Source: an uncultured Collinsella sp. (GTDB lineage: Bacteria; Actinomycetota; Coriobacteriia; Coriobacteriales; Coriobacteriaceae). Taken from it: a stretch of DNA of 9,139 nucleotides. Both the position numbers and the translations under genes were made by a program. The stretch spans positions 1 through 9,139 of the forward strand of contig CAAELZ010000038.1 in assembly GCA_900756945.1 (NCBI GenBank), given 5' to 3'. Below the pieces are notes generated by a model. That model searched no databases and was not told the DNA's origin. It saw only the letters and a list, made by a program, of their open reading frames with translations. This document shows positions 1 through 6,375 of the stretch, piece after piece (within the stretch, counting starts at the first letter, position 1; every line of letters starts with the position of its first letter).

Positions 1-69
1 CGTAGCGCGGCGGGGCCAGCGGCAAGTCAAAAGACTATATGCCTACGGGCGAAGGACCACCAAACGAGA

Positions 70-1236
70 CTAGGCAGCCGGGCAGATCTTCTTGAAGAGC
101 TCGATGACATCGTCGAGCGTCGCCTCGCGCGGGTTACCCGGGAAGCAGGCGTCGGCCATAGCGTCCTTGGCCAGAACCTCGATCTCGTCAGCCTTCATGG
201 CCTCGCAGACGTGCGGGATGTTCACGTCGGCAGAGAGCTGCTTGACGGCGGCGATGGCGGCATCGGCGGCCTCGTCGGTGCTCATGCCCGTGGTGTCAAC
301 GCCCATGGCGACGGCGACCTTGGCCAGGCGCTCGGTGCAAACCGGCTTGTTGAACTCCATGGCGATCGGCAGCAGCATGGCGCAGGCGACACCGTGCGGG
401 GTATCGTAGTGAGCGGACAGGGTGTGAGCCATGGCGTGGTCGATGCCCAGGCCGACATTGGAGAAGCCCATGCCGGCGACATACTGGCCAAGAGCCATGC
501 CCTCGCGGCCAGAGCCGGGCTGGCCGGACTTGGCCTCGGCAACGGAGTCGCGCAGGTTCTCGCTGATCAGCTTAATAGCCTCAAAGTGGAACATGTCGGA
601 GAGCTCCCAAGCGCCCTTGGTGGTGTAGCCCTCGATGGCGTGGGTCAGAGCGTCCATGCCAGTGGAAGCGGTCAGGCCAGCGGGCATGGAAGCCATCATG
701 TCGGGGTCGACGACGGCGACCTCGGGGGCGTCGTTAGTGTCGACGCACACGAACTTGCGGACCTTCTCGGGGTCGGTGATGACGTAGTTGATGGTCACCT
801 CGGCAGCGGTACCGGCGGTCGTCGGCACAGCGATGGTGAACACGGCGTGGTTCTTAGTGGGAGCAACGCCCTCGAGGCTGCGGACATCGGCGAACTCAGG
901 GTTGTTGATGATGATGCCGATAGCCTTGGCGGTGTCCATGGAGGAGCCACCACCAATGGTCACGATAGCGTCAGCCTCGGCGGCCTTGAAGGCCTCGACG
1001 CCGTCCTTGACGTTCTGGATGGTGGGGTTGGGCTTAATCTCGGAGTAGAGGCTCCAAGCGATGCCGGCGGCGTCGAGCTCGTCGGTCACCTTAGCGGTAA
1101 CGCCAAACTTGACCAGATCGGGGTCGGAGCAGACGAAGATCTTCTTGTAGCCACGACGCTGGAGCTCGCCGGGGATCTCCTTGATGGCGCCGGAACCATG
1201 GTAAGAAATGGTGTTGAGAACGAAACGATTAGCCAT
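70..1236 (-). CDS. fucO: FucO-like iron-containing alcohol dehydrogenase (lactaldehyde reductase / 1,2-propanediol oxidoreductase)
   Basis: A 388-residue group III (iron-dependent) alcohol dehydrogenase, the usual full length. The N-terminal NAD(P)-binding half carries GGGSSMD at residues 95-101 and PTTAGTAAEVTINYVITD at 138-155. The C-terminal helical half carries the metal ligands D195, H199, H267 and H281 (in MDALTHAIEGY, DHAMAH and DTPHG). Blocks such as EFADVRSLEG (114-123) and MALGQYVAGMGFSNVGLG (247-264) match E. coli FucO as I remember it, so lactaldehyde reduction to 1,2-propanediol in the cytosol, as in fucose/rhamnose fermentation, is the best guess. No fucose or rhamnose genes are in the window, so another short-chain aldehyde is possible. 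The ATG at 1236 follows AGGAGG (complement of 1243-1248) by 6 bases. It seems to be a single-gene unit, with a candidate promoter and operator upstream. Confidence 0.88.
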   Translation of the reverse strand: MANRFVLNTISYHGSGAIKEIPGELQRRGYKKIFVCSDPDLVKFGVTAKVTDELDAAGIAWSLYSEIKPNPTIQNVKDGVEAFKAAEADAIVTIGGGSSMDTAKAIGIIINNPEFADVRSLEGVAPTKNHAVFTIAVPTTAGTAAEVTINYVITDPEKVRKFVCVDTNDAPEVAVVDPDMMASMPAGLTASTGMDALTHAIEGYTTKGAWELSDMFHFEAIKLISENLRDSVAEAKSGQPGSGREGMALGQYVAGMGFSNVGLGIDHAMAHTLSAHYDTPHGVACAMLLPIAMEFNKPVCTERLAKVAVAMGVDTTGMSTDEAADAAIAAVKQLSADVNIPHVCEAMKADEIEVLAKDAMADACFPGNPREATLDDVIELFKKICPAA

Positions 1237-1278
1237 TGATAGCCTCCTATCGTGCGCGGGGCACCCGTTACGCCCCGC

Positions 1279-1307
1279 ACTATAAGTCCCATCCTAACGC
1301 TTTTGAA
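1279..1307 (-). promoter_or_regulatory. Candidate promoter of the alcohol dehydrogenase gene
   Basis: On the minus strand a TATAGT -10 (complement of 1279-1284) sits 17 bases from a weak TTCAAA -35 (complement of 1302-1307). It would start transcription about 35 bases before the ATG. A TTGACG at 1326-1331 is a better -35 box, but no good -10 lies at the right distance from it. The call rests on motif match only. Confidence 0.35.
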
Positions 1308-1336
1308 ACAAAAAACACGTGAGAACGTCAAATAGT

Positions 1337-1350
1337 TTAAAGCGCTTCAA
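1337..1350. promoter_or_regulatory. LacI-family / cre-like operator candidate
   Basis: TTAAAGCGCTTCAA is an inverted repeat of 14 bases with one mismatched pair around the perfect core AAGCGCTT. The central CG and the A/T-rich arms are typical of LacI/GalR/CcpA-type operators. It lies just upstream of the candidate promoter of the alcohol dehydrogenase gene, which would fit carbon-source control. The regulator is not in the window. Confidence 0.4.
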
Positions 1351-1471
1351 CATACTAACGGGGCCTTAGCCCTTCCCTCCCGACAGCAGCGAAGGCTAGA
1401 TTATAGGAGCAATCGCCCAAAGAATACGACCAACTCAGTCTATAAATTGTTTCTGTTTTAGCAATATATGT

Positions 1472-1500
1472 TTGACAATACGTTTATAAAAGGATACTTT
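1472..1500 (+). promoter_or_regulatory. Candidate promoter of the LOR gene
   Basis: A perfect TTGACA -35 at 1472-1477 is followed after 17 bases by TACTTT at 1495-1500, a weak -10 with three of six consensus bases. The surrounding DNA is AT-rich, as is usual for promoters. It would give a leader of about 140 bases before the gene at 1649. Confidence 0.4.
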
Positions 1501-1648
1501 ATAGTAAATAAAATGCATGCAGCAAATAGCGTCATTCATTTTGTTAGAAATTGCCCATGCGGTTATTGCAGCTGCATGTACCGCAACGTACAGCGCAATT
1601 CTCCGCACGAAGTAGAAGACGGTTCCAATTCGATCGAGGCGATGACGC

Positions 1649-2188
1649 GTGATGGCTACTGGTCCTAAATCGAGCAAGACGGCTACAAACGAATATCGAA
1701 TCTCAATTGAAGGTAATCCTTATCCGCATACTCTGGCTCTCATCAACCCAGCGGGAGACAACCTCAACATCAAAAGACATGGGTTCACGGGTCCACTAGG
1801 ACAGCTATCGAGTCTTAAATATACCGTTTATGACGATGCGAATGAAAAACTCTTCACTGTCGTCGACGGTGGCTTTAGCAACATGCCCAGGGTTGCGCTC
1901 ATCATCGAACACAAGGAAGTTGCGGTGTTCGATTATGGTCTAAACAGACTTGAGATGAAGTGCGTAACGAACATACCGAATTACGCAATAAAAGGTAACT
2001 TCCTATTTGGAGATTACGATATATTCAGCCAACAGGAAGTGAAGCTATCTTCAGTTATCGTCCTTCAATGTGATAAACAATCGTGCTTTAGCATACAGGT
2101 TTTGGATAAAGCCGAATTAGCCGCCGCAATTGGAATACCTACAGCCATTGCCCTTCTTAGGGCTCGGATTGAAGAGCATCTCGAATAA
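1649..2188 (+). CDS. LURP-one-related (LOR/YxjI-like, Tubby-fold) family protein
   Basis: A 179-residue soluble protein with no signal peptide or membrane helix. From residue 57 onward the pattern fits LOR proteins: short beta-strand repeats (KYTVYDDANEKLFTVVDGG at 57-75, then VALIIEHKEVAVFDYG), the IKGNFLFGDYDIF block at 114-126, and a closing amphipathic helix DKAELAAAIGIPTAIALLRA (153-172). In plants and bacteria the fold resembles Tubby C-terminal domains and phospholipid scramblases; the bacterial role is unknown, with lipid or surface binding only a guess. The start must be the GTG at 1649 or the ATG at 1652, because an in-frame TGA lies at 1643-1645. GAGG at 1636-1639 favours the GTG. 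GC is clearly lower than in its neighbours (25 of 60 bases in 1681-1740 and 21 of 60 in 1981-2040, against 36 of 60 in 4381-4440), suggesting transfer. It stands alone, convergent with the DUF1275 gene. Confidence 0.65.
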   Translation: MMATGPKSSKTATNEYRISIEGNPYPHTLALINPAGDNLNIKRHGFTGPLGQLSSLKYTVYDDANEKLFTVVDGGFSNMPRVALIIEHKEVAVFDYGLNRLEMKCVTNIPNYAIKGNFLFGDYDIFSQQEVKLSSVIVLQCDKQSCFSIQVLDKAELAAAIGIPTAIALLRARIEEHLE

Positions 2189-2201
2189 ATCGCAAAAAGC
2201 A

Positions 2202-2260
2202 GTTCGTAACAACATTCAGGAGCTAGATAGTTTTTCTGGCTCCTGAATGTTGTTACGAAC
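2202..2260. terminator. Long perfect hairpin between convergent genes; intrinsic terminator for the minus-strand gene
   Basis: Two 22-base arms (2202-2223 and 2239-2260) are exact reverse complements. A G-T wobble and three more pairs extend the stem to about 26 pairs, leaving a 7-base loop at 2228-2234. Read on the minus strand, the stem is followed three bases later by TTTTT (complement of 2194-2198), as expected of an intrinsic terminator for the DUF1275 gene ending at 2268. On the plus strand no T run follows, so termination of the LOR gene is less certain. The stem is much longer than usual for a terminator. Confidence 0.65.
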
Positions 2261-2267
2261 ATGCACC

Positions 2268-2987
2268 TTAGCGCTTAAGACTCGTGGTCTGCCAGTCAGC
2301 TACGATGCGGGCCCATTTCCTGTGCAAGTCGCGTTCGCGATCGATAAACATGATGGCAAACGCGATAAACAGCAGCATGCTCGCCACCGCAATGGCGTGC
2401 AGCCCCATGCGCTCGATGCACCAGTTGCCCAGCACGGCGCCAAACACAAAGGTGAAGATCACGCCAAAGTACAGCAGGCCGTTTTCCAAAAAGCCGCGCT
2501 TGTGGGTGATGATGTAATCGTCCACGTTTTGCAGTGCGTTGCGCAAGTTGCCGATGCACATGGTCGTGGCGATGCCGTGACCGTGGATCTTGCGGAAGCT
2601 CTCGACCTGCATGCCGCAGGCAAACGAAGTGAAGCAGTTGGCGAGCAGGTTGAAATCGCCACCGGGAATAAAACTCACGCCCAGCAAGATGACGGCTTCA
2701 AAGAACACCGTCACCTGGCGCCAGTGAATCACACTGCCAAACCGCTCGTGAACCAGGTCGGCAAGCATAATGCCCACGGCAAACGACACCACGGGGAAGA
2801 AATAGCGTCCCGCCAGCGCCCAGTTGCCCTCCGAGATGCTTACACCCACGAGCAGGATGTTGCCCGTCTGAGCGTTTGCGAAAACATGGTCGCGCCCTAT
2901 GTACGAATAGACGTCCATAAAGCCACCGGCGAGCGCCAAGATGATGCCCAGCTCAATAGACTCCGATATCTGTTTGGCACGCTGCAT
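2268..2987 (-). CDS. DUF1275 / YoaK-family integral membrane protein
   Basis: A 239-residue polytopic membrane protein of the DUF1275 (YoaK) family, of usual length. Family hallmarks are GGFMDVYSYI (21-30) followed by VFANAQTGNILLVGVS (35-50) near the first membrane segment, and SFACGMQVESFRK (121-133) with ATTMCIGNLRNAL (140-152). Hydrophobic segments lie at about 12-30, 60-78, 93-107, 112-126, 170-190 and 197-215; the tail is basic. Members are often annotated as possible transporters, but no substrate is known. An open frame reaches back to 3224, but the ATG at 2987 is chosen because AGGAGG (complement of 2998-3003) lies 10 bases before it and the family match begins here. It is divergent from the YgiQ-family gene and convergent with the LOR gene, so probably monocistronic. 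Confidence 0.85.
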   Translation of the reverse strand: MQRAKQISESIELGIILALAGGFMDVYSYIGRDHVFANAQTGNILLVGVSISEGNWALAGRYFFPVVSFAVGIMLADLVHERFGSVIHWRQVTVFFEAVILLGVSFIPGGDFNLLANCFTSFACGMQVESFRKIHGHGIATTMCIGNLRNALQNVDDYIITHKRGFLENGLLYFGVIFTFVFGAVLGNWCIERMGLHAIAVASMLLFIAFAIMFIDRERDLHRKWARIVADWQTTSLKR

Positions 2988-3171
2988 CGTCGTGCATCCT
3001 CCTTGTTGACGACCCTCTCGTGCGTTGGCGGAAACATAGCCGCCGTTCATACTGTAACCCATTGACAACATGGCGCGCCCACGAGACGGGTCTCCCAATG
3101 CGCAGATACACAGTCTGGAAACAAACCGTGAGCGCGGCGCCACACCCGATGCCCGACGCCTCGTGTACTCC

Positions 3172-3206
3172 ACCAGTCTTTTTAGCCCCGTCCCAAAAAG
3201 ACTGGT
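3172..3206. repeat. 12-base perfect inverted repeat upstream of the YgiQ-family gene
   Basis: ACCAGTCTTTTT (3172-3183) and AAAAAGACTGGT (3195-3206) are exact reverse complements around the 11-base spacer AGCCCCGTCCC. The right arm ends directly before a TACAAT -10-like box (3207-3212), so the repeat could be an operator, an RNA hairpin transcribed toward the DUF1275 gene, or a dispersed repeat. No T run follows the stem on either strand, which argues against an ordinary terminator. Confidence 0.6.
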
Positions 3207-3212
3207 TACAAT
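3207..3212 (+). promoter_or_regulatory. Candidate -10 box of the YgiQ-family gene
   Basis: TACAAT matches five of six -10 consensus bases and lies about 32 bases before the chosen GTG start. No convincing -35 is found 16-18 bases upstream, where the left part of the inverted repeat lies. The promoter may need an activator or be something else. Confidence 0.3.
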
Positions 3213-3243
3213 TACGTGCAGCATACAAACACCGGGAGGGATC

Positions 3244-5379
3244 GTGGCAAAAAAGCCTCAGCACGCTCAGAATAACCAGCGCAGTCAGCAGGGCAAACAG
3301 GGCCAGCAGCAAAAGCGCAGCGGCAAGGCCCAGGGCGGCCACGCCGCTCATACCCCGGCAGCGCCCGCCCGTCCCTGGCGCCCGGGCCGCGATAAGTTCC
3401 TCCCCGTCAGCCGCGCCGATATGGACGCGCGCGGTTGGGACCAGTGTGACTTCGTCTACATCTGCGGCGACGCCTACGTGGACCACCCCAGCTTTGGTAT
3501 GGCCATCATCAGCCGCGTACTCGACGCGCACGGCTACAAAGTGGGCATCATCTGTCAGCCCGACTGGACCGACCCCGCCAGCATCACGGTGCTCGGCGAG
3601 CCTCGCCTGGGCTTTCTCGTCAGTGCCGGTAACATGGACTCCATGGTCAACCACTATTCGGTGACCAAGCACCGCCGCCACACCGACGCCTATACCCCTG
3701 GTGGCGAGGAGGGGCGCCGTCCCAATCGTGCCGTCACGGTCTACGGTAACCTCATCCGCCAGACGTTCAAGGACGCCCCCATCATCATCGGCGGCATCGA
3801 GGCGAGCCTGCGCCGTCTGGCCCACTACGACTACTGGCAGGACAAGCTCAAGCGCTCGGTACTGCTCGACTCGGGCGCCGACATCCTCATCTACGGCATG
3901 GGCGAGCACGCGATTGTCGAGATCGCCGACGCGCTCGACGCGGGACTGCCCGTCGACCAGATCACCTATATCAACGGCACCGTCTACCGCACGGGTTCGC
4001 TCGACGAGGTCTACGACTACGACCTGCTGCCCAGCTGGGACGACCTTGCCGCCGACAAGCTCAACTACGCGCGCAGCTTTAATGTGCAGCAGCAGAATAT
4101 GGACCCCATCACCGGTCATCGCCTGGTAGAGCCCTATCCCAACAGCGTCTATGTGGTGCAGAACCCGCCATCGGCAACACTCACCACCGACGAGATGGAC
4201 GAGGTCGCCGAGCTCCCCTACGCCCGCGATTGGCATCCCGACTACGACGCGGCGGGCGGCGTACCGGCCTTTGCCGAGATCAAGTTTTCGATCAGCTCCA
4301 ACCGCGGGTGCTTTGGCGAGTGCTCGTTTTGCGCGCTCACCTTCCACCAGGGCCGCGTGCTGCAGATGCGCAGCCACGATTCGATCATGCGCGAGGCCGA
4401 GCTGCTCACGCGCGATCCCGAGTTTAAGGGCTACATCAACGACGTGGGCGGACCGACGGCTAACTTTAGCCGCCCTGCCTGCGACAAACAGCTCAAGCAT
4501 GGCGTGTGCAAGAACAAGCGCTGCCTGTGGCCGAGTGTGTGCAAGAACATGGTGGTCGACGAGAGCGGCTACACACAGTTGCTGCGCGATCTGCGCCAGC
4601 TGCCGGGCGTCAAGAAGGTCTTCGTCCGCAGCGGCATCCGCTTTGACTACACCATGGCCGACGCCTCGGACGAGTTTTTGCGCGAGCTGCTGGAGCACCA
4701 TGTCTCGGGCCAGCTGCGCGTAGCGCCCGAGCATGTGAGCGACGCGGTGCTCTCCGTGATGGGCAAGCCGAGCCGCGCCGTCTACGACGCGTTCTGCCGT
4801 AAATTTGAACGCCTGAACCGCGAATACGGCCTCAAGCAGTACGTGGTGCCGTATCTGATCTCGAGCCACCCCGGCTCGACCATGAAGGAAGCTGTGGACC
4901 TTGCCGAGGCCGTGCGCGACATGGGCTACATGCCCGAGCAGGTGCAGGACTTCTACCCCACCCCGTCCACCATGTCGACCTGCATGTACTACACCGGCGT
5001 GGACCCACGCACCATGCAGCCGATCTACGTGGCACGCGACCCGCACGAGAAGGCCATGCAACGCGCGCTCATCCAGTATCGCAAGCCCGAGAACTACAAG
5101 CTGGTGCGCGAGGCGCTGGAAAAAGCCGGGCGTCGTGACCTGATCGGCTACACCAAACACTGTCTAATCCGCCCCGTGCCGCCGCGCCCGGGTGAGACGT
5201 CTGCTGGCGGTGGGCATGGCACCGGTAAGAAGGGCGGCAAGGCCCACGGTGGTGCTGGCAGCAAGGGGCCCAAGGGCAGCAAGGGGCACGGCGGCATGTC
5301 GCGCGCGCAAAACACTGCCGGGCGCAACCGTGCAGCTCAGGGGCGTCAGGGTGCCAACGGAGGCGGACGCCACAACTAG
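3244..5379 (+). CDS. ygiQ: YgiQ-family (UPF0313) radical SAM protein
   Basis: A 711-residue radical SAM protein, near the usual length for YgiQ. The family N-terminal domain begins with FLPVSRADM (52-60) and GDAYVDHPSFG. The 4Fe-4S-binding CX3CX2C motif is C356, C360, C363 in RGCFGECSFC. A second cysteine group (C413, C422, C427, C433) follows, also a family trait. The YgiQ C-terminal region ends near residue 640. The first ~50 residues (Q/K/G-rich) and the last ~69 (G/K/R-rich) are low-complexity and basic, suggesting nucleic-acid contact, though this is inference. The reaction catalysed is unknown for the family. The GTG at 3244 is chosen over the upstream ATG at 3070 because GGGAGGG (3234-3240) lies just before it and the upstream residues have no family character. 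The stop overlaps that of the convergent CPBP gene. Confidence 0.87.
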   Translation: MAKKPQHAQNNQRSQQGKQGQQQKRSGKAQGGHAAHTPAAPARPWRPGRDKFLPVSRADMDARGWDQCDFVYICGDAYVDHPSFGMAIISRVLDAHGYKVGIICQPDWTDPASITVLGEPRLGFLVSAGNMDSMVNHYSVTKHRRHTDAYTPGGEEGRRPNRAVTVYGNLIRQTFKDAPIIIGGIEASLRRLAHYDYWQDKLKRSVLLDSGADILIYGMGEHAIVEIADALDAGLPVDQITYINGTVYRTGSLDEVYDYDLLPSWDDLAADKLNYARSFNVQQQNMDPITGHRLVEPYPNSVYVVQNPPSATLTTDEMDEVAELPYARDWHPDYDAAGGVPAFAEIKFSISSNRGCFGECSFCALTFHQGRVLQMRSHDSIMREAELLTRDPEFKGYINDVGGPTANFSRPACDKQLKHGVCKNKRCLWPSVCKNMVVDESGYTQLLRDLRQLPGVKKVFVRSGIRFDYTMADASDEFLRELLEHHVSGQLRVAPEHVSDAVLSVMGKPSRAVYDAFCRKFERLNREYGLKQYVVPYLISSHPGSTMKEAVDLAEAVRDMGYMPEQVQDFYPTPSTMSTCMYYTGVDPRTMQPIYVARDPHEKAMQRALIQYRKPENYKLVREALEKAGRRDLIGYTKHCLIRPVPPRPGETSAGGGHGTGKKGGKAHGGAGSKGPKGSKGHGGMSRAQNTAGRNRAAQGRQGANGGGRHN

Positions 5380-6287
5380 GGCAGCGGTGCTGTCGCTATG
5401 CCCGTCTCGCATGCGTGGCGCAGTGAGCGCATCGTCTCCACGAGGATTATGCCGGCTATGGTGACCGTGATTATCACGTCGAGCGGTGTGTTCACAAACC
5501 ACAACAGGCCCATCAGGTACGACCCGGCGTTAAAGGCAAAGTGCAGCAGGATCGTGTAGCGGAGCTTTCCGGTGGTAACGAGCACCCAACCAAAGATGAG
5601 GCCGGCGGCACCTGCATAGCAGCCCTGCACCCAGTTCATGTGCATAAAACCGAAGATCGCCGCCTGCAGCACAATCGCCGCGGCGATACCCCACGTGCTT
5701 GGTGCCGCCCAAGGCACTATGGCGCTGTCTTGCGCGCTCGCACGACGCCGGCGCTTCCAAAGTGGGCGGCACTGCGGGTTAAACGCTCGGAGCGAAAACT
5801 CAAAAATGATGCCGCGCACCAGCAACTCCTCGCAAAACGGAGCGCCGAGCACCGTGGTCAGGACGGCAAGAAGGTCGGTATCGCCCAAGCCTGTTTCCTC
5901 GACGAGCTCGCTATAGTCCGCCGCAACCTCGGGCAGCAGCGACAGCACGCCGTCGCATAGGTAGCTAATGACCACCTGCATGGATAGGCCGATCACGACA
6001 ACGCATGCGATGCGCTTCCATGCAGCATTTGCTCCCCCGCCGAGCGGGCGTTCACCTTGCCGGCGCGCCATGAAGGAGCGGGGCCACAGATAGCGCCACC
6101 ACAGCAGCGCCATCAAAAACGACGCCGTCTGAGCGGAGGCCTGAAACCATTGAATATCGAGATTGTCGATCGAGAAACCCGTCAGTGCCGACACGATGTC
6201 CAGCGCGGAGAACAAAACAATGCTCAGGGCAATATCGGCAGCGACGACACCAAAACAGGCAAGCGCCCAAACCAGCGCATTGAGCAT
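5376..6287 (-). CDS. CPBP-family intramembrane metalloprotease (ABI / CAAX-protease-like)
   Basis: A 303-residue membrane protein with the three CPBP motifs in order: EExxxR (E153, E154, R158 in CEELLVRG), FxxxH (F212 to H216 in FGFMHMN) and HxxxN (H249 to N253 in LHFAFNAGS). These residues form the glutamate/histidine site used by Rce1-like proteases in the membrane. Hydrophobic segments lie before, between and after the motifs, with a basic loop (KRRRR) at about 178-182. Bacterial members act in protein processing or bacteriocin self-immunity; the substrate here is unknown. The ATG at 6287 is chosen over the GTG at 6311 because AGGAGG (complement of 6292-6297) lies 5 bases before it; the GTG frame would translate through that ribosome binding site. 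The gene is downstream of a tandem palindromic element and convergent with ygiQ. Confidence 0.83.
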   Translation of the reverse strand: MLNALVWALACFGVVAADIALSIVLFSALDIVSALTGFSIDNLDIQWFQASAQTASFLMALLWWRYLWPRSFMARRQGERPLGGGANAAWKRIACVVVIGLSMQVVISYLCDGVLSLLPEVAADYSELVEETGLGDTDLLAVLTTVLGAPFCEELLVRGIIFEFSLRAFNPQCRPLWKRRRRASAQDSAIVPWAAPSTWGIAAAIVLQAAIFGFMHMNWVQGCYAGAAGLIFGWVLVTTGKLRYTILLHFAFNAGSYLMGLLWFVNTPLDVIITVTIAGIILVETMRSLRHACETGIATAPLP

Positions 6288-6304
6288 GCCAACCTCCTCA
6301 AAAC

Positions 6305-6374
6305 CCGGCACTTAGGGACGTTCCTTAACTGCCGGCAGAAAAGGGACGTCCCTAAGTGCCGGCAGTTTGGGACA
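6305..6374. repeat. Tandem palindromic intergenic element (REP-like)
   Basis: Units beginning GGGAC start at 6315, 6343 and 6369. The first two are near-copies of 28 and 26 bases, each built as GGGACGTYCC, then TAA, then TGCCGGCAG, then a short A or T run. Within it, 17-base arms at 6305-6321 and 6346-6362 are perfect reverse complements, GGGACGTCCC (6343-6352) is itself a perfect palindrome, and TGCCGGCA occurs at 6330-6337. It lies between the antitoxin stop and the CPBP start, and may act as a terminator or a mobile palindromic repeat. Confidence 0.7.
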
Positions 6375-6375
6375 G

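Larger units (their letters stand above)
1237..1648. other. 412-base AT-rich intergenic region between divergent genes
   Basis: This stretch separates the minus-strand alcohol dehydrogenase from the plus-strand LOR gene. It holds the promoter and operator candidates of the dehydrogenase, a short bulged inverted repeat (TAGCCCTTC at 1367-1375 against GAAGGCTA at 1391-1398), a candidate plus-strand promoter at 1472-1500, and a hairpin-prone stretch at 1549-1600. Open frames of 66 and 80 codons here lack a ribosome binding site and are not called as genes. Confidence 0.6.

Noticed and set aside
1..69. Possible gene end or terminator at the left edge
   Set aside because: Too short to judge; no stem with a T run and no open frame with a recognisable pattern was seen.
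211..1239. 342-codon plus-strand frame antisense to the alcohol dehydrogenase
   Set aside because: Shadow of a well-supported gene; composition is the G/V/H/D-rich type expected from reverse reading of high-GC codons.
1468..1668. 66-codon plus-strand frame overlapping the start of the LOR gene
   Set aside because: No ribosome binding site before its ATG, its ATG lies before the candidate promoter of the region, and the protein has no recognisable pattern.
1435..1677. 80-codon minus-strand frame antisense to the LOR gene start
   Set aside because: It would begin with TTG and has no ribosome binding site; AT-rich DNA gives such frames by chance.
2988..3224. N-terminal extension of the DUF1275 protein to 3224
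   Set aside because: The extra 79 residues are not part of the family and an ideal AGGAGG lies before the internal ATG at 2987.
2953..5160. 735-codon minus-strand frame antisense to ygiQ
   Set aside because: Shadow frame: repetitive V/A/H/D-rich translation, no domain, and the plus strand has all radical SAM motifs.
6305..6362. CRISPR-like array
   Set aside because: Only two and a half units with no unique spacers; the units are palindromic modules placed back to back.
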